This document shows positions 29,701 through 38,850 of a stretch of 64,000 bases of DNA, in pieces. Source of the DNA: Opisthocomus hoazin (lineage: Eukaryota; Chordata; Aves; Opisthocomiformes; Opisthocomidae); contig NC_134434.1 in NCBI RefSeq assembly GCF_030867145.1, positions 9,936,001 to 10,000,000 on the forward strand, in the 5' to 3' direction. The translations under genes and the position numbers were made by a program. The first letter of the stretch is position 1. Each line of letters starts with the position of its first letter. The notes under the pieces were generated by a model. That model ran no database searches, had not been told where the DNA came from, and saw only the letters and a program-made list of their open reading frames with translations.

Positions 29701-31894
29701 GCAGCTTGCAGAACCAAAGACACCATTACCCATGAGTACAGCCCTTTCACCACTCATTCCTCCTCCCATTCTAATTAGCCAACGTTTTGGGAGAATCCGT
29801 ATGCTCTCCAACTACCTATGCTTTACTTGAACACAACGCTTCTGAATCTCCTTAGACTGAACAGACCAGACAGACAAATTACTGCCTAGACAGTAAAATA
29901 CCCCAGAAACAAAATACTTCTCCCAAGATGCAGCTTCCAGCACCAATGTTATTCTACACACTACACTCTGACACTACTTCTCGCAGCAGTTCAGCTGGAT
30001 CATTTCAAATCCATCAGCAAAACCATCTGCCCTTTTTCTTTTGAAACAATTCTGTTTTTCTACTAATCCTTAAGGACACTGAAGTCTTACATACTCTTGG
30101 CTGCTAAATCATTTGTGCCCCTGCCAAAGCCACCTGACCCTAAACCAACACTCTGTTTACAAATGGGGATAATTCAGCTCATTTACACCTTCAGAATAAA
30201 TTTAGTTTACTACGTCTACCCAAAATAATGCAGACACACACACATAAAAAGTGCCATGATCTCACCTTCAGTATTTCAGGTTCTTTGATGTCTAGAGCTC
30301 CTGTATCCCATTGCTTTTTCACACTTCTATGCAATTTGAGATATTCATGAGTACGTGGAGTAAGAAGCCAAATCACACAGATAGCTATCATAAATCCAAG
30401 GGCCATTCCAAATAAAAGTCCACTTAAGTAGCCAGGGAGAGGGATAATAAAGTAAGCATAGACCAACAGCGTTAAGAAGTACAAAGTTTTCACTGGTATT
30501 TTAGGCTGTTGCACACACAGATTATTTTCATCTTCACTACTGAGCATAGTACCGTTTTCCTCAGTCACGTCAGGATCCAGCAAAGTTTCAGCAGGTTTAT
30601 CAGTTTTGCTTTCATCCTCTAGCAAGGAAAAGTCTTCAGCATACAGTTCACAAAACTCCTCATCCTCTCTGCTTGCTAGTGCAGACAAGGAACATTTTTC
30701 AAGTACGAGTGAAGTTTTCGAACTCACGTCCTTTGTGCTTGCAGACTGAGAGCTTTTGGTCTCTGTCTCTTTTGCAGGTTCCTCAGCCGCTTTTGACTGA
30801 TCGTTCTTATTCAGGTTAGAGTCACTTCCATACAAGTCTCCTTCAGAATCACATTCTTCTTCCTTAATGCTGTAGTTGTTATTGCTTTCCAAATGGCCAT
30901 TCAAACTGGAAAGGTTTGAGAGTTCTGAAGCACTTGAAGATAAGGCTTTGGGCCTGTGGCTACTACTTTCATCACCCATAATTTTACTGAGCAGCTGAAA
31001 AGGCTCATATATTACTTCAGAAAGGCGTCTTTTAGTATCTTCAATTTTAGCCTCCATTTCAGGTACTTTAAAAAAGGAACGAGTGTCAGAGGGAGATGTT
31101 AATGGAGAAGAGGGTGCAGTTTTAGAATCACCACCTGTAGCTCGAGGTTGAGTGAACTGTTTGAACAGATGCAAGTTCAGCTTCGAGTCGGGTGGCCTGT
31201 AAGACACAGCTTCAGATTCTTGTTTAGAAGTGTCTGTAGACAGAGATTTCACTAAGGTTTTCATTAACTGCCTATGTCTCATTGGCGGGGTGGGTTCTTT
31301 TGGTTCCACATCTGTTGAAAGGGACTTGACTAAACCCTTAAAAGGCTTTGAACTAGAAACTGTGGATGATCCACTAGCGCAGACAACTGATCTGGAAGGG
31401 GATGAGGATGGGGAAGACGACAGGCTGGATTTCTGTTCCACAGGTGGTGGTGCACCTGATAAGCTAACTGTATGACATGAGTGTGATGATGGAGACAGGA
31501 CTAGTGGCACTGCACTGAATATCTGGGATGTGGAAGGAGAATCCAACAGCTTTACAGTCTCTGCAGTTGGCAGAACTGCAGGCGATGAGGACAGCAATGA
31601 TGCAGAGTTGGCCATGTTAAGCGAGGTAGCTGGACCAGAAAAATCATGGCCGGTATGCTCAAAGCAGAGGTCTTCCTTGGCTTCAAGTGCTGTTACAATG
31701 CTTTGGTCATCTAGTTCCTCATCAAGAAACTCCTTAAACTCCTCTTCCTCCTCTTCTTCCTCCTTCCCAAATGCAGAGAAATGAATAGTGATGGTTTCTT
31801 GGGAGACAGATCGTTGGACCTGCACTTTTGGTGCTGACTGCTTTGAGGACATTTCACCAGTTTTCTCTGCATGGCTACTGTTCTGACTTGTCAT
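2580..31894 (-). CDS. TEX2: TEX2, SMP-domain lipid-transfer protein of ER contact sites (whole coding span, 11 coding exons)
   Basis: Coding span joined from eleven exons: 31894-30266, 22800-22600, 20984-20648, 19476-19229, 17148-16999, 15581-15482, 10785-10653, 6288-6166, 4111-3902, 3672-3552 and 2702-2580. Every intron is GT-AG, the phases match at each junction, and the total is 3375 nt (1124 residues plus stop), close to the roughly 1130 residues of mammalian TEX2. Domain order: disordered Ser/Pro/Glu-rich N-terminus (1-465), hydrophobic hairpin (about 470-512), PH-like region (about 544-722), Ser-rich linker (about 723-800) and SMP lipid-transfer domain (about 806-1090). From family knowledge (yeast Nvj2, mammalian TEX2), it is an ER-anchored lipid-transfer protein at contacts with Golgi, plasma membrane or late endosome/lysosome. 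No frameshift or premature stop is seen. In both exon-1 splice models an in-frame stop precedes the chosen ATG. Identity is very secure; exact function in this species is inferred. Confidence 0.97.
2703..3551 (-). other. TEX2 intron 11
   Basis: 849 nt, GT-AG, AT-rich. The overlapping short open frames near 3267-3524 have no recognisable product. No repeat was identified. Confidence 0.9.
3552..3672 (-). CDS. TEX2: TEX2 exon 11: end of SMP domain
   Basis: 121 nt. It begins with the last base of the Trp codon and ends in phase 0 after Gln (donor CAG|GTGCGT). Acceptor cttctaag next to 3672. The translation reads YGFRRPPHLELKARPKLGER followed by EVTLVHVTDWIERKLEQEFQ. The final helix (VTDWIERKLEQEF) closes the SMP domain. 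Only 229 nt separate it from exon 10. Confidence 0.96.
3673..3901 (-). other. TEX2 intron 10
   Basis: 229 nt, GT-AG, the shortest intron of the gene; nothing else is seen in it. Confidence 0.93.
3902..4111 (-). CDS. TEX2: TEX2 exon 10: SMP domain
   Basis: 210 nt, residues 974 to about 1043. Acceptor ctctctaaag next to 4111; donor TATG|GTAAGA, splitting a Trp codon. It starts YVGGHRTSKIMRIVDKITKS and includes FIKKKIEEVSNTPLLLTVEV, then a Cys-Arg-Gly turn and a Pro-rich NIPPPPTDRIW motif. The LTVEVQECRG and NIPPPPTDRIW stretches are among the best conserved parts of the TEX2/Nvj2 C-terminus and belong to the late strands of the SMP barrel. Confidence 0.96.
4112..6165 (-). other. TEX2 intron 9
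   Basis: 2.05 kb. Contains A-rich simple tracts at about 4886-4920 and 5569-5605 (the latter a purine-rich AAAGAAAGG run followed by a C-rich stretch). No transposon or gene was recognised. Confidence 0.9.
6166..6288 (-). CDS. TEX2: TEX2 exon 9: acidic loop within the SMP domain
   Basis: 123 nt, both ends in the same phase, so skipping it would keep the frame. Translation FRPRAYCLADSDEESSSAGS followed by an acidic EEDDAPE stretch and a Gly/Lys tail. The acceptor is a tandem tttcag/tttcag at 6283-6294: the upstream AG is chosen because mammalian TEX2 keeps two residues between the Gly and PRA. The donor is AAGG|GTGAGC. The acidic Ser-rich run is likely a disordered insertion in the SMP fold with casein-kinase-2-type sites (inference). 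Confidence 0.94.
6289..10652 (-). other. TEX2 intron 8
   Basis: 4.36 kb. Contains a possible hairpin of TTTG-type and AAAC-type simple repeats at 9121-9182. No coding exon or identifiable transposon was found; the short open frames match no family I know. Confidence 0.88.
9121..9182. repeat. Inverted simple repeat (TTTG-type arm / AAAC-type arm)
   Basis: TTTGTTTATTTGTTTGTTTA at 9121-9140 and AAAAAACAAACAAACAAAC at 9164-9182 are imperfectly complementary with a loop of about 23 nt. A possible hairpin in intron 8. Confidence 0.6.
10653..10785 (-). CDS. TEX2: TEX2 exon 8: SMP domain
   Basis: 133 nt, entering with two bases of a Gly codon and leaving with two bases of the next Gly codon, residues about 889-932. 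Acceptor aattttag at 10786 and above; donor AAGG|GTAAGG. The translation reads LWIDLEMSYNGSFLMTLETK, then MNLTKLGKEPLGEALKVGEI. The W-x-D-L-E-x-x-Y-x-G motif is the second hallmark strand of SMP domains. This exon is isolated by introns of 4.4 and 4.7 kb and has no open reading frame that stands out on its own; it was recovered from its splice sites and homology. Confidence 0.95.
10786..15481 (-). other. TEX2 intron 7
   Basis: 4.7 kb. Mostly AT-rich, with one locally GC- and CpG-richer patch at about 13980-14250 that is open on both strands. No coding exon, RNA gene or transposon was recognised. Confidence 0.88.
15482..15581 (-). CDS. TEX2: TEX2 exon 7: SMP domain
   Basis: 100 nt, residues 856-888 plus one base. 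Acceptor ttcttttag next to 15581; donor GAG|GTAAAA. It encodes LPYFMNELTLTELDMGIAVP followed by KILQAFKP. The L-x-L-x-E-L-D-x-G pattern is the conserved SMP strand that lines the lipid groove, and the VP-K/R-I element follows it as in other family members. The frame continues past the donor into the intron. Confidence 0.96.
15582..16998 (-). other. TEX2 intron 6
   Basis: 1.4 kb, GT-AG. Contains a moderately pyrimidine-rich part at about 16330-16600; nothing else was recognised. Confidence 0.9.
16999..17148 (-). CDS. TEX2: TEX2 exon 6: start of SMP lipid-transfer domain
   Basis: 150 nt, phase 0 to phase 0, residues 806-855. Acceptor gttttcag at 17149 and above; donor AAG|GTAACT. It opens with a Glu-rich stretch and runs into the motif AWVNALLGRIFWDFL, the amphipathic first helix that marks SMP (synaptotagmin-like, mitochondrial, lipid-binding) domains. 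It continues with KIQMKLSKIK, the first strand of the barrel. SMP domains form a tubular hydrophobic groove that shuttles glycerolipids or ceramide between closely apposed membranes. Confidence 0.96.
17149..19228 (-). other. TEX2 intron 5
   Basis: 2.08 kb, GT-AG. Contains a diverged direct repeat at 18334-18396. Short open frames are unsupported. Confidence 0.9.
18334..18396. repeat. Diverged direct repeat, 2 x 27 bp
   Basis: 18334-18360 and 18370-18396 share TTAAGG and TTTATTAAGAGC in the same spacing (20 of 27 positions identical by eye). An old duplication in intron 5. Confidence 0.7.
19229..19476 (-). CDS. TEX2: TEX2 exon 5: Ser/Arg-rich linker between PH-like and SMP regions
   Basis: 248 nt, residues about 723-805. 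The acceptor is ttaatttag next to 19476; the first two bases complete the Gly codon begun in exon 4. The donor is AAG|GTAATA. It contains two copies of a THSRS motif (near PTHSRSDSQ and LTHSRSSSKGS), then a moderately conserved stretch with GNVRQKMLLDYSIYM and a Ser/Pro-rich tail (SPSGSPVLSADSSPT). The THSRS/SSS pattern suggests phosphorylation sites in a flexible linker, which is inference only. Confidence 0.95.
19477..20647 (-). other. TEX2 intron 4
   Basis: 1.17 kb, GT-AG, AT-rich. A 129-codon minus-strand open frame at 20113-20502 is hydrophobic and low in complexity and is not regarded as coding. Confidence 0.9.
20648..20984 (-). CDS. TEX2: TEX2 exon 4: PH-like region, continued
   Basis: 337 nt, entering in phase 0 and leaving with one base of a Gly codon, residues 611 to about 722. 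Acceptor tatccttcag at 20985 and above; donor CAG|GTATTC. The translation begins ISLVPKSLARKRIWNKKYPI, has a charged Lys/Glu-rich insert (around MAKAQTDKENTEEKLSAEKV), then a strand and helix pair (VLYLFGRTGREKEEWFRRFL) that resembles the final strand and C-terminal helix of a PH fold, including the Trp usual in that helix. The charged insert looks like a surface loop that splits the PH-like fold. Confidence 0.96.
20985..22599 (-). other. TEX2 intron 3
   Basis: 1.6 kb, GT-AG. No repeat or additional gene was recognised. Confidence 0.9.
22600..22800 (-). CDS. TEX2: TEX2 exon 3: start of PH-like region
   Basis: 201 nt, phase 0 at both ends, residues 544-610. The acceptor is ttctctag at 22801-22808 and the donor AAG|GTGAGT. 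It begins GWMNEIYNYDPETYHATL and continues with VRLEG and LRLSKP, an opening typical of the PH-like fold in this family (Tyr- and Trp-rich strand followed by a strand of alternating hydrophobic and basic residues). Known family role: the PH-like region precedes the SMP domain in Nvj2/TEX2 proteins and helps target the partner membrane. Lipid preference cannot be read from the sequence. Confidence 0.96.
22801..30265 (-). other. TEX2 intron 2
   Basis: 7.5 kb. Contains a small GC-rich patch (23040-23220), a possible old SINE remnant with a tandem duplication (25147-25250) and a C12 run (26133-26144). No coding exon or further recognisable element was seen. Confidence 0.88.
25147..25250 (+). repeat. 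Possible MIR-like SINE remnant with 18-bp tandem duplication
   Basis: TGACTTAACCAAGTCCA occurs twice in tandem (25152-25169 and 25170-25187), followed by GAACAGGGGTCTGAATCC and CCACTAGGCCA. This order is reminiscent of the end of a MIR-type SINE. The duplication is visible directly; the SINE assignment is tentative. Confidence 0.3.
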
Positions 31895-31920
31895 TGCAGG
31901 TCCCAGAGATGTGTCAGAGT
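30266..31920 (-). CDS. TEX2: TEX2 exon 2: start codon, disordered N-terminus and ER membrane hairpin
   Basis: The acceptor (cttcacag) lies at 31921-31928 and the donor (AAG|GTGAG) follows 30266. The first 26 nt (31895-31920) are 5'UTR, and the ATG at 31894-31892 has G at -3. It encodes residues 1-543. Visible features are an eight-Glu run at 45-52, a long Ser/Pro-rich low-complexity part, the repeated motif LVKSLSTD at 188-195 and 214-221, an acidic stretch around 405-460, and two hydrophobic segments at about 470-485 and 488-512 separated by a Pro-Gly turn, typical of a membrane hairpin. The basic post-membrane stretch (about 514-530) fits a cytosolic face. Almost half of the protein is in this one exon, as in other vertebrate TEX2 genes. 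The open frame runs 75 nt past the donor to 30191; that tail is intronic. Confidence 0.97.
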
Positions 31921-32785
31921 CTGTGAAGAAAATGTAATATTATGTTAAATGCATTCTTTTCCTCCTGCAAACAACCCTTATTTTCAAGCACTCAGCCAAA
32001 CACAAGAGACAGGTTATACACAACAGGTCAGTCAGCTGACAATTAAAATAATCTGGATACTATATCTCACTGGATTAAAGCTGTCTAGTCAAATTATGGA
32101 CTCTTATTAAAGAAACTGACTGTAGACTTATTTAATTGCATAAAACTTATCTATATTTTAGTTTATACCCCCTTCACATCTGCTTAGCTACCGCTAAGCT
32201 CAAAAAGAGACACAGAGAAAAACATGCTTTGGATAACTGGCAATCATGGATAGGCATGAAGAGCATCACCAGACCCTCTCAGATGATCTTGATAGAAGAA
32301 TGTGACACAATTTTAGCTAGTAAAAAAAGAAAAACCAACCACCCACACAACAAAAAAAACAAGAAGCAGATGATACTAATGCTCAAAATTACAGATCCAG
32401 GCTACTGTTTGCCAGTTAACAAATTTCCACACAGCACAAAATGGCAATACTAAGAAGTGCCGCGCTCTTAAAATTGCCTTCAAGTGTTGTGAAATTATAG
32501 TTCATCTCTGACGCGCGACCTTCCTATTTTCCCCACTTCTGAGTTCCAGAAGTCCCATCACACCTCAACACACTGAAATTCTTCACTCCTAACTCTTAGC
32601 TCCTTCTACATACAATGATTAATGCTTTCTATTTCTTTTAAATAAAGCAAATTTGAAACTCAAAGTAAGGTCAGAAATACGTCTTTATGTGTGGGACAGT
32701 ACCTTCTCCTGTATACCTGTTTGAACTGGTCTATAGGAAGTAGAGATTTAAATTGTAATTTATCATGTGTGTTACCATGTTTTAT

Positions 32786-32836
32786 AGTTCAACTTGACCT
32801 TAAGGGTCTTTTCGAACCTAAATGATTCTAATTCTA
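32786..32836 (+). mobile_element. CR1 LINE 3' terminal remnant
   Basis: About 50 bp that match the last part of CR1: TGACCTTAAGGGTCTTTTCG followed by AACCTAAATGATTCTAATTC. A very short 5'-truncated insertion; plus orientation. Confidence 0.75.
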
Positions 32837-35800
32837 CATAGTCTTTGTCTTTGCAGGTTTTGCAAACTATGGACAAATGATCAGCATACACAATAGTCCA
32901 ATAAGTGCAGGCAAAACAAAGCAGAATTGCACAGAACTTAATTTTAAAAGTTATCCTCTTGAATTCCCAGACTAGACATCCTTCATAAATGTATTTTAGC
33001 AGAATCCCAATACAGAAAGATGAAGTAGCTTCAAACATTTCAGTAATGGACAGTATCAAACTAACTGTTGTCAGAAAGACACAAGTCAGACTTCCGCAGA
33101 TACAGCATGTTTGACATCCACCTCAGACAATGTACATACCCAAAGCACGCACTACTGCAAGCAGTTGTGCTGTAAGAGTGTGTAAGCACATTTCAGTAGG
33201 GGCAACCATTCTTCTCACTGACAGATCGATAGTGGTTTTTGAAAGTACCAATCTCTGAGCAGATTGGTGCACGCAGGCTGCAATAGACACACTAACATAC
33301 CCGCCTTTTACATCAATTATATCTACACGTTATTTCAAGCATTTTATTGACCCATGAAAGTGAACTTAGCGTATCTTTACACGGCGAGGAAATGTCACAC
33401 ATTTAAACCACGGCACTGGTGACCACGCACAAAGATGGATCGCGAATTACAAGAGTGGCTCTGCCTTTCCGTCTGTGAGGCAGCACTTCATCTTCGTTGT
33501 CAAGGCAGCAAGTTTACCACTTCAGTAACTGAATTATTTTTCAGAAGCTGTTAAAATGCTGTAATCAAACTGTCAAGCCGAATTAATGAGAGGCCTTTGC
33601 TGATGTTTAAAGAGCAGTTTGGAAGAATGATGATGTGGTAGTGAAGAAATGTGCACTTCACAGACAGTCATGCTGTCAGATTGTGTTATCCAGCAAGCCA
33701 GTGCCACCTGTTTGCCATCACCCTCCTACTGAAGGGTGTAGTCCTTTATACTTGCTAATGGACCTGTTCATGAAAACATTTTTTAAACCTGACCGTAAAA
33801 TGAGCTGGGTTAAACATTTCAAAATAGCAGATCGTTGCTACCCTGCTTATCCAGTAATGCTGGAACAGAAGCGAGTATCTGTCCACAACTTCCTACTCAC
33901 TACAGTTGTCCATTTTATGGCTCCTGCATTGTGGACTAGTTTATTCCTTGCTGCTTCTAGCATTGGTGTGCTTCCCAACCAGGTTCTACAGAAGGAGCCA
34001 GACTCTATGCTGCTTCATGCAAAGCCTCCACAGAAATTTTCATTTCGTTTTCAGTCCCAGTTCTGTTGTATACATCAGGGAGCCAGTTTGGGTTCGAAGA
34101 ACCAAAAGAAGCTTTCAGAACCTAGTCATGCTTTCACTTGACACCTAATCATTTTTCTGACAAACTGCATAAGAGACAAAATTCTGTCTCAAGATCAGGT
34201 TCTGGCTTCAGCTTTTATCATGGAACTGTTTTCTTCTGTCCTCCCCAAAATCCATCTGACATATCAAAGAAGCAGCATTAAATGCAGAACTCGCTTTCAG
34301 TGATGGAGGTGTAACCTCCAGCCCACTGCGGACTCAGCATATCGTTACCTTTTTTGCCACGTTTGTAGGTCGTTATTTACCCCAATATTAAGAACTCTCA
34401 GTTTTTCAGAAGTTTAGATAAGCATTTATCAGTCCTATCTATATATAACTTGGTGAGTGTTACAGTTGGTAAGAAAGTTGGTCTTTCACTTCCCTGTTGG
34501 ATTAGCATACTTGGGAACCAGTAGCACACAGAACCCACGCTTCCTATGGACACAGTTCCATTTCACGTAGTTCAAACTGCAAATTTCCCTATTTTTTGGA
34601 CAAACACACGCAAATCTATTTTGGGGAGGGGGAACAAAAAAAACCCAACTACTACTGGACAAGATATGTATCCAACTCTGTTTGCATTTCCCCAGTGCTG
34701 GACCATCAGCTATCGCACACCTCTCACATTTTGTATGAGTCGTGAAATTGCAAGACTAGGAAACCAAAATTTGAAAGTACACAAAACCCTACATGTCTTC
34801 CAGGTCATGGAGTCACTACAACACTATACACTAAGGAAGGAAAAAACAAAAGAAAACCACGGAAGACTGCACTTGCACACGATGCTGGTGGCATCAGCTT
34901 GAAATGTCCAACCCTTTCAGAACTAACCGTTTATCAATAATCCAGCAACACAGGACAAAAATATTAATGACTCCCCCACCCTCAAATAATATTTCTAGTG
35001 TGTTATTTCTGATTAGCTAGAAATTCATGGTTTTGGTTAGCTCTTTAGCACACTATGTTTACACTGTACAGTTAATTACCTTGTGTTTAAACACCAGTTG
35101 CCATGTTGTGCTAATGCAGTGCTAATTACCTGAAACAGATGAAGTTTACTTGCACACACCAAATGTACTGCAAAAAGATTTTACTGCTTACTGAACAAGG
35201 AAGATTTTTTTTACATCATGTTTAACTAGTTCACACAGAAAGGAAGGAAATTCTTGGTTAGCTGGTATTTGCCTGCCCTTAAACATGTTACTGTACCATG
35301 AATTATGTCCTACAAAAGCACATTCTTAAATCAGCACTATCAACAGAGCAGCAGCAGAACATTAACATAACCCAACTGCTTGCGCTTTGGGATCCTCAGC
35401 CCATGACTTACATGATAACTGTAGCATCCTGTGCACTCAACATCTGGCCCAAGTGATATGTCAGTTGAGGGGAGTGGTTTCCAGGAACAACCGTTTCCAT
35501 TTGGGCAAAGAATCATTTTTAGCCTTCTTTGATATTGCTGGAACTTTCTAAATCAACCCTGTTTATAGGTTGGTTTTGCTACAAGGCAGTTCATGCTTTT
35601 CCCAATCACAGCTATTAAAAGCTGTATCTTGTATCAAATTCTCCAAGAGTTCATACATTAAAAAAACCAGCGTACAATACAGGAGAAATATTGTAATGCT
35701 ATCTACTGAAGAGAACACACATGTTTTGGCCAACAGCAGATATTTCATTACAGGCATCCTGAATATCAATTGGGATTGCAACAGCAGTGCTCTTTCTACA

Positions 35801-37537
35801 TTATTCCAAGCTTTTACCAACTCTAATCCCTCCCAACACCCCAGATATCCTACTAATTTCTTCCCCGCAAACACAGGACAGGGGAGACTTTCCCCTACTC
35901 TGGGCAGGCCCATGTTTCCAATCCATTCCTGAGCACAATTTCTCTTTTTTACTGTGAAGGACTTTCCCCCTCCCAAGTAGATGTTGAGAAGCTTTTCCAT
36001 AGCAAATACAACAATAACATCCCTGACTCTTCCACTGCTACCACTACTGACAGCTCTTGCGCTACGTGTTTGGTTTTGATAACAAAGACATTTCATCAGG
36101 TTTTTACCCCTTAAATCATTCTAAGAGATTCACTGCTTACTGATTTCCAGCTACATTTTCCTCACTTGTTGCTGCCCCTTTTTCTTACTTCCCAACTCCT
36201 CTCCCAGCTGTCTGAAGACCTGGCATTGCCGGCTTCCCTGTCTGAAGGGGCACAGTTCCAAACCAGCCGTTTGCAGATTACATCGATACTTGCAGAAACA
36301 CAGGTTTTCATCGATCCTTCTTTGGAAAGCCACACTGGCCCCACTTTCTCTGGCTGCCTCTTTTGCTTTTTTGTTATTGTTGTTGATTCTAAAGATGTAA
36401 GGCATCAGTTTTATTTACGTGGCAGGCAGGCCTGAATAATAATCTTAGATCCTCAGGCTTCAAATGATTCAAATGTGAACTTTTACCTGGAAGAGAAGGA
36501 GGCTGCTCGGAAAATAATTCCTTTCCCCCAAAGGTCTGAACTTTGGATGCTTTTGCAGGGTGGATGCAGAGCGCTGCCAGCCAACTACCACCACTTCCAC
36601 TTCTTATCTTAAAGCACCGCACCTGCGTCACCCACATAACAGCAGTTTATAATCCTCACCCGCAGGCATTGCTTTTAAAGCACAACAACAACAGGAACAG
36701 CAAGCCAGGCAAACGGTGCACGCTGCCTGGGAAGAGACAGTATTTCTTGGCTAGCCCTTTCCTACAGGGCGGTGAGGTGGCACAGTGCAGCCAACACATC
36801 GGCTGACCACCCAGGGAGAGACCCAGGGTCGGGCATGACGCCTTTTCCAAGTGTCACTACAGTTACTCGCACTCTTACCCACATCAGGAATGACTAATTG
36901 GGAGCGTTTATAGAAACAGCCAAGAAACACGTCCTTTTGCCCAACAGCATCCACAGCCTTCTCCAGGAGCGGCAAACCCTCCTCCTTCTCCCTGCAGTGG
37001 ACAAACACACCCCTCACCCCCCCCTCCTGCTCAGCCACAGAAACCACTGCCTTCACAGCACTGAGAAAACACACGGTGCACCAAAGTGCCCATTTTAGAC
37101 AATTACACTATCAACTCTACAGATAAAGCAAAGCATTTAGTTTCACATTAACGATTTCGAAAGTGATTCAATCAATACACAAAGCAGCAAGCTAGGAACT
37201 AACTTAAAAGAATAGGTCAAAGTTACTTACCCCACGCTTCTTTTACCCACCCATACACCGTTCAATTCAGCCACATTTACTAATTACATAAGTGATATCC
37301 AGTAGAGCAATTCAATGTTTTTCGTAACCATTTAGTTAAGAAACAGGCCAGACTGGATAACTAAGTACACACATATTGCAACAGCCAAGTATTCCAATCA
37401 CATTGCTATTACTTAACACAACATCCACACAAGGGGGAAAGGTTAGGCCATATTAGCAAAACGCTTTCATAAAAATCTGCAGCAAGGTTCAAGCCTTGTC
37501 AGAGTATTTTCCCCACTTGTTGCTAATAAATACAGAC

Positions 37538-37554
37538 AAAAAAAAAAAAAAAAA
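37538..37554 (+). repeat. A17 homopolymer preceded by AATAAA
   Basis: AATAAA at 37525-37530, seven bases, then 17 A. The spacing is like a retroposed poly(A) tail, but no parent transcript is recognised in the upstream sequence. Confidence 0.9.
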
Positions 37555-38215
37555 GTGTTTTCCACAAACCAGAAATTCCTTTCCTGCTAAGTAAAGTCTC
37601 ACAGGTTATTAAAAAGCATTGTAATACTTTCCCCTGTATCTGTCAGTTGCGTAAGAACATGCCCTAAATACTATTCAGGAAGCCACTAATTTGATTATTG
37701 ATAACGCTACAATTTGACTTCATGCAGATTGGCATCGCTGTTCACAGGGAAAGATGTTTCTAACTGGTTACATCTCTGCTTTCCCCAATAACCCTCTGCA
37801 CCATCACTCTTTCAACAGGCACCTCCTGCTTTAGCAAACTGCCGTCACCTAGGCTGGGGAAAAAAGTGGCTGTTCTTTAAGACTGGTGGGGCTCATTTTT
37901 GGTTTTTTGGGTTATTCAATAGCCATTTCCAAGTGTTAGAATGAGGACAGATATAAGATACATACTATGAATCTATCCTCCATTTGGTAGGAAGGAGAAG
38001 TAGGGTATTTGTTTTAGACTATCTTCGCAACATCATACAGAAGAGCTACAGAAGATCTTACATTAACATAGACAGGACCACCCTAACGCATTAAGCCACT
38101 GTTCCCAAACCAGGCCAGAAGCATGCCAAACGTTTTCCCATGTGGGAATACCTGCACAAGACAATGTAATCTGAAATTCATATTTGTCCTCAGAAATTAT
38201 AGATTTCACTTGATT

Positions 38216-38850
38216 TAGAATCATAGAAAGTTTTGGGTTGGAAGGGACCCCTAGAGGTCATCTATTTCAACCCCTACACAGCGAGCAGGGACACCGCTAA
38301 CAGAGCCCTGTCCAACCTGGTCTTGAATGTTTTCAGGGATGGGGCCTCCACCACCTCTCTGGGCAACCCGTTCCAGTGTTTCACAACCCTCATTGTAAAG
38401 AATTTCTTCCTTATATCCAGCCTAAACCTACCCTGTTTTAGTTTAAAACCATTACCCCTCGTCCTGTCACTGCTGTCTCTACTAAAAAGATTGTCCCCAT
38501 CTTTCCTATAGGCTCCTTTTAAGTACTGAAAGGCTGCAATCAGGTCTCCCCGCAGCCTTCTCTTCTCCAGGCTGAACAAGCCCAACTCTCTCAGCCTGTC
38601 CTCATAGGAGAGGTGCTCCAGCCCTCGGATCATTTTTGTAGCCCTCCTTTGGACCCGCTCCAACAGTCCCATGTCCTTCTTGTGCTGAGAGCTCCAGAGC
38701 TGAACGCAGTACTCCAGGCGAGGTCTCACCAGAGCAGAGTAGAGGGGCAGAATCACCTCTCTCGACCTGCTGGCCACGCTTCTCCTGATGCAGTCCAGGA
38801 CACGGTTGGCGCTCTGGGCTGCCAGTGCACATTGCACATTTACTAGAGAC
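38216..38850 (-). mobile_element. CR1 LINE, 5'-truncated, with open reverse-transcriptase C-terminal frame
   Basis: A minus-strand open frame (38951-38274) encodes the end of CR1 ORF2. Recognisable parts are [40 protein letters not shown] and the [20 protein letters not shown] block, then [20 protein letters not shown], all diagnostic of the CR1 3' end. The element ends at the usual CR1 3' terminus (CTATGATTCTA on the minus strand). It has the same orientation as TEX2. The endonuclease and most of the polymerase domain are missing, so it cannot move on its own. The intact frame suggests a fairly recent insertion. Confidence 0.95.

Noticed and set aside
30191..30265. Extension of the exon 2 frame beyond the donor
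   Set aside because: The donor AAG|GTGAG after 30266 joins exactly to exon 3 with the family-conserved LKGWMNE junction; the extra 24 codons are intronic read-through.
37230..37245. Minus-strand donor-like site GTGGG|GTAAGT in intron 1
   Set aside because: No acceptor or conserved exon body was seen next to it, so one good donor in 25 kb of intron is expected by chance.
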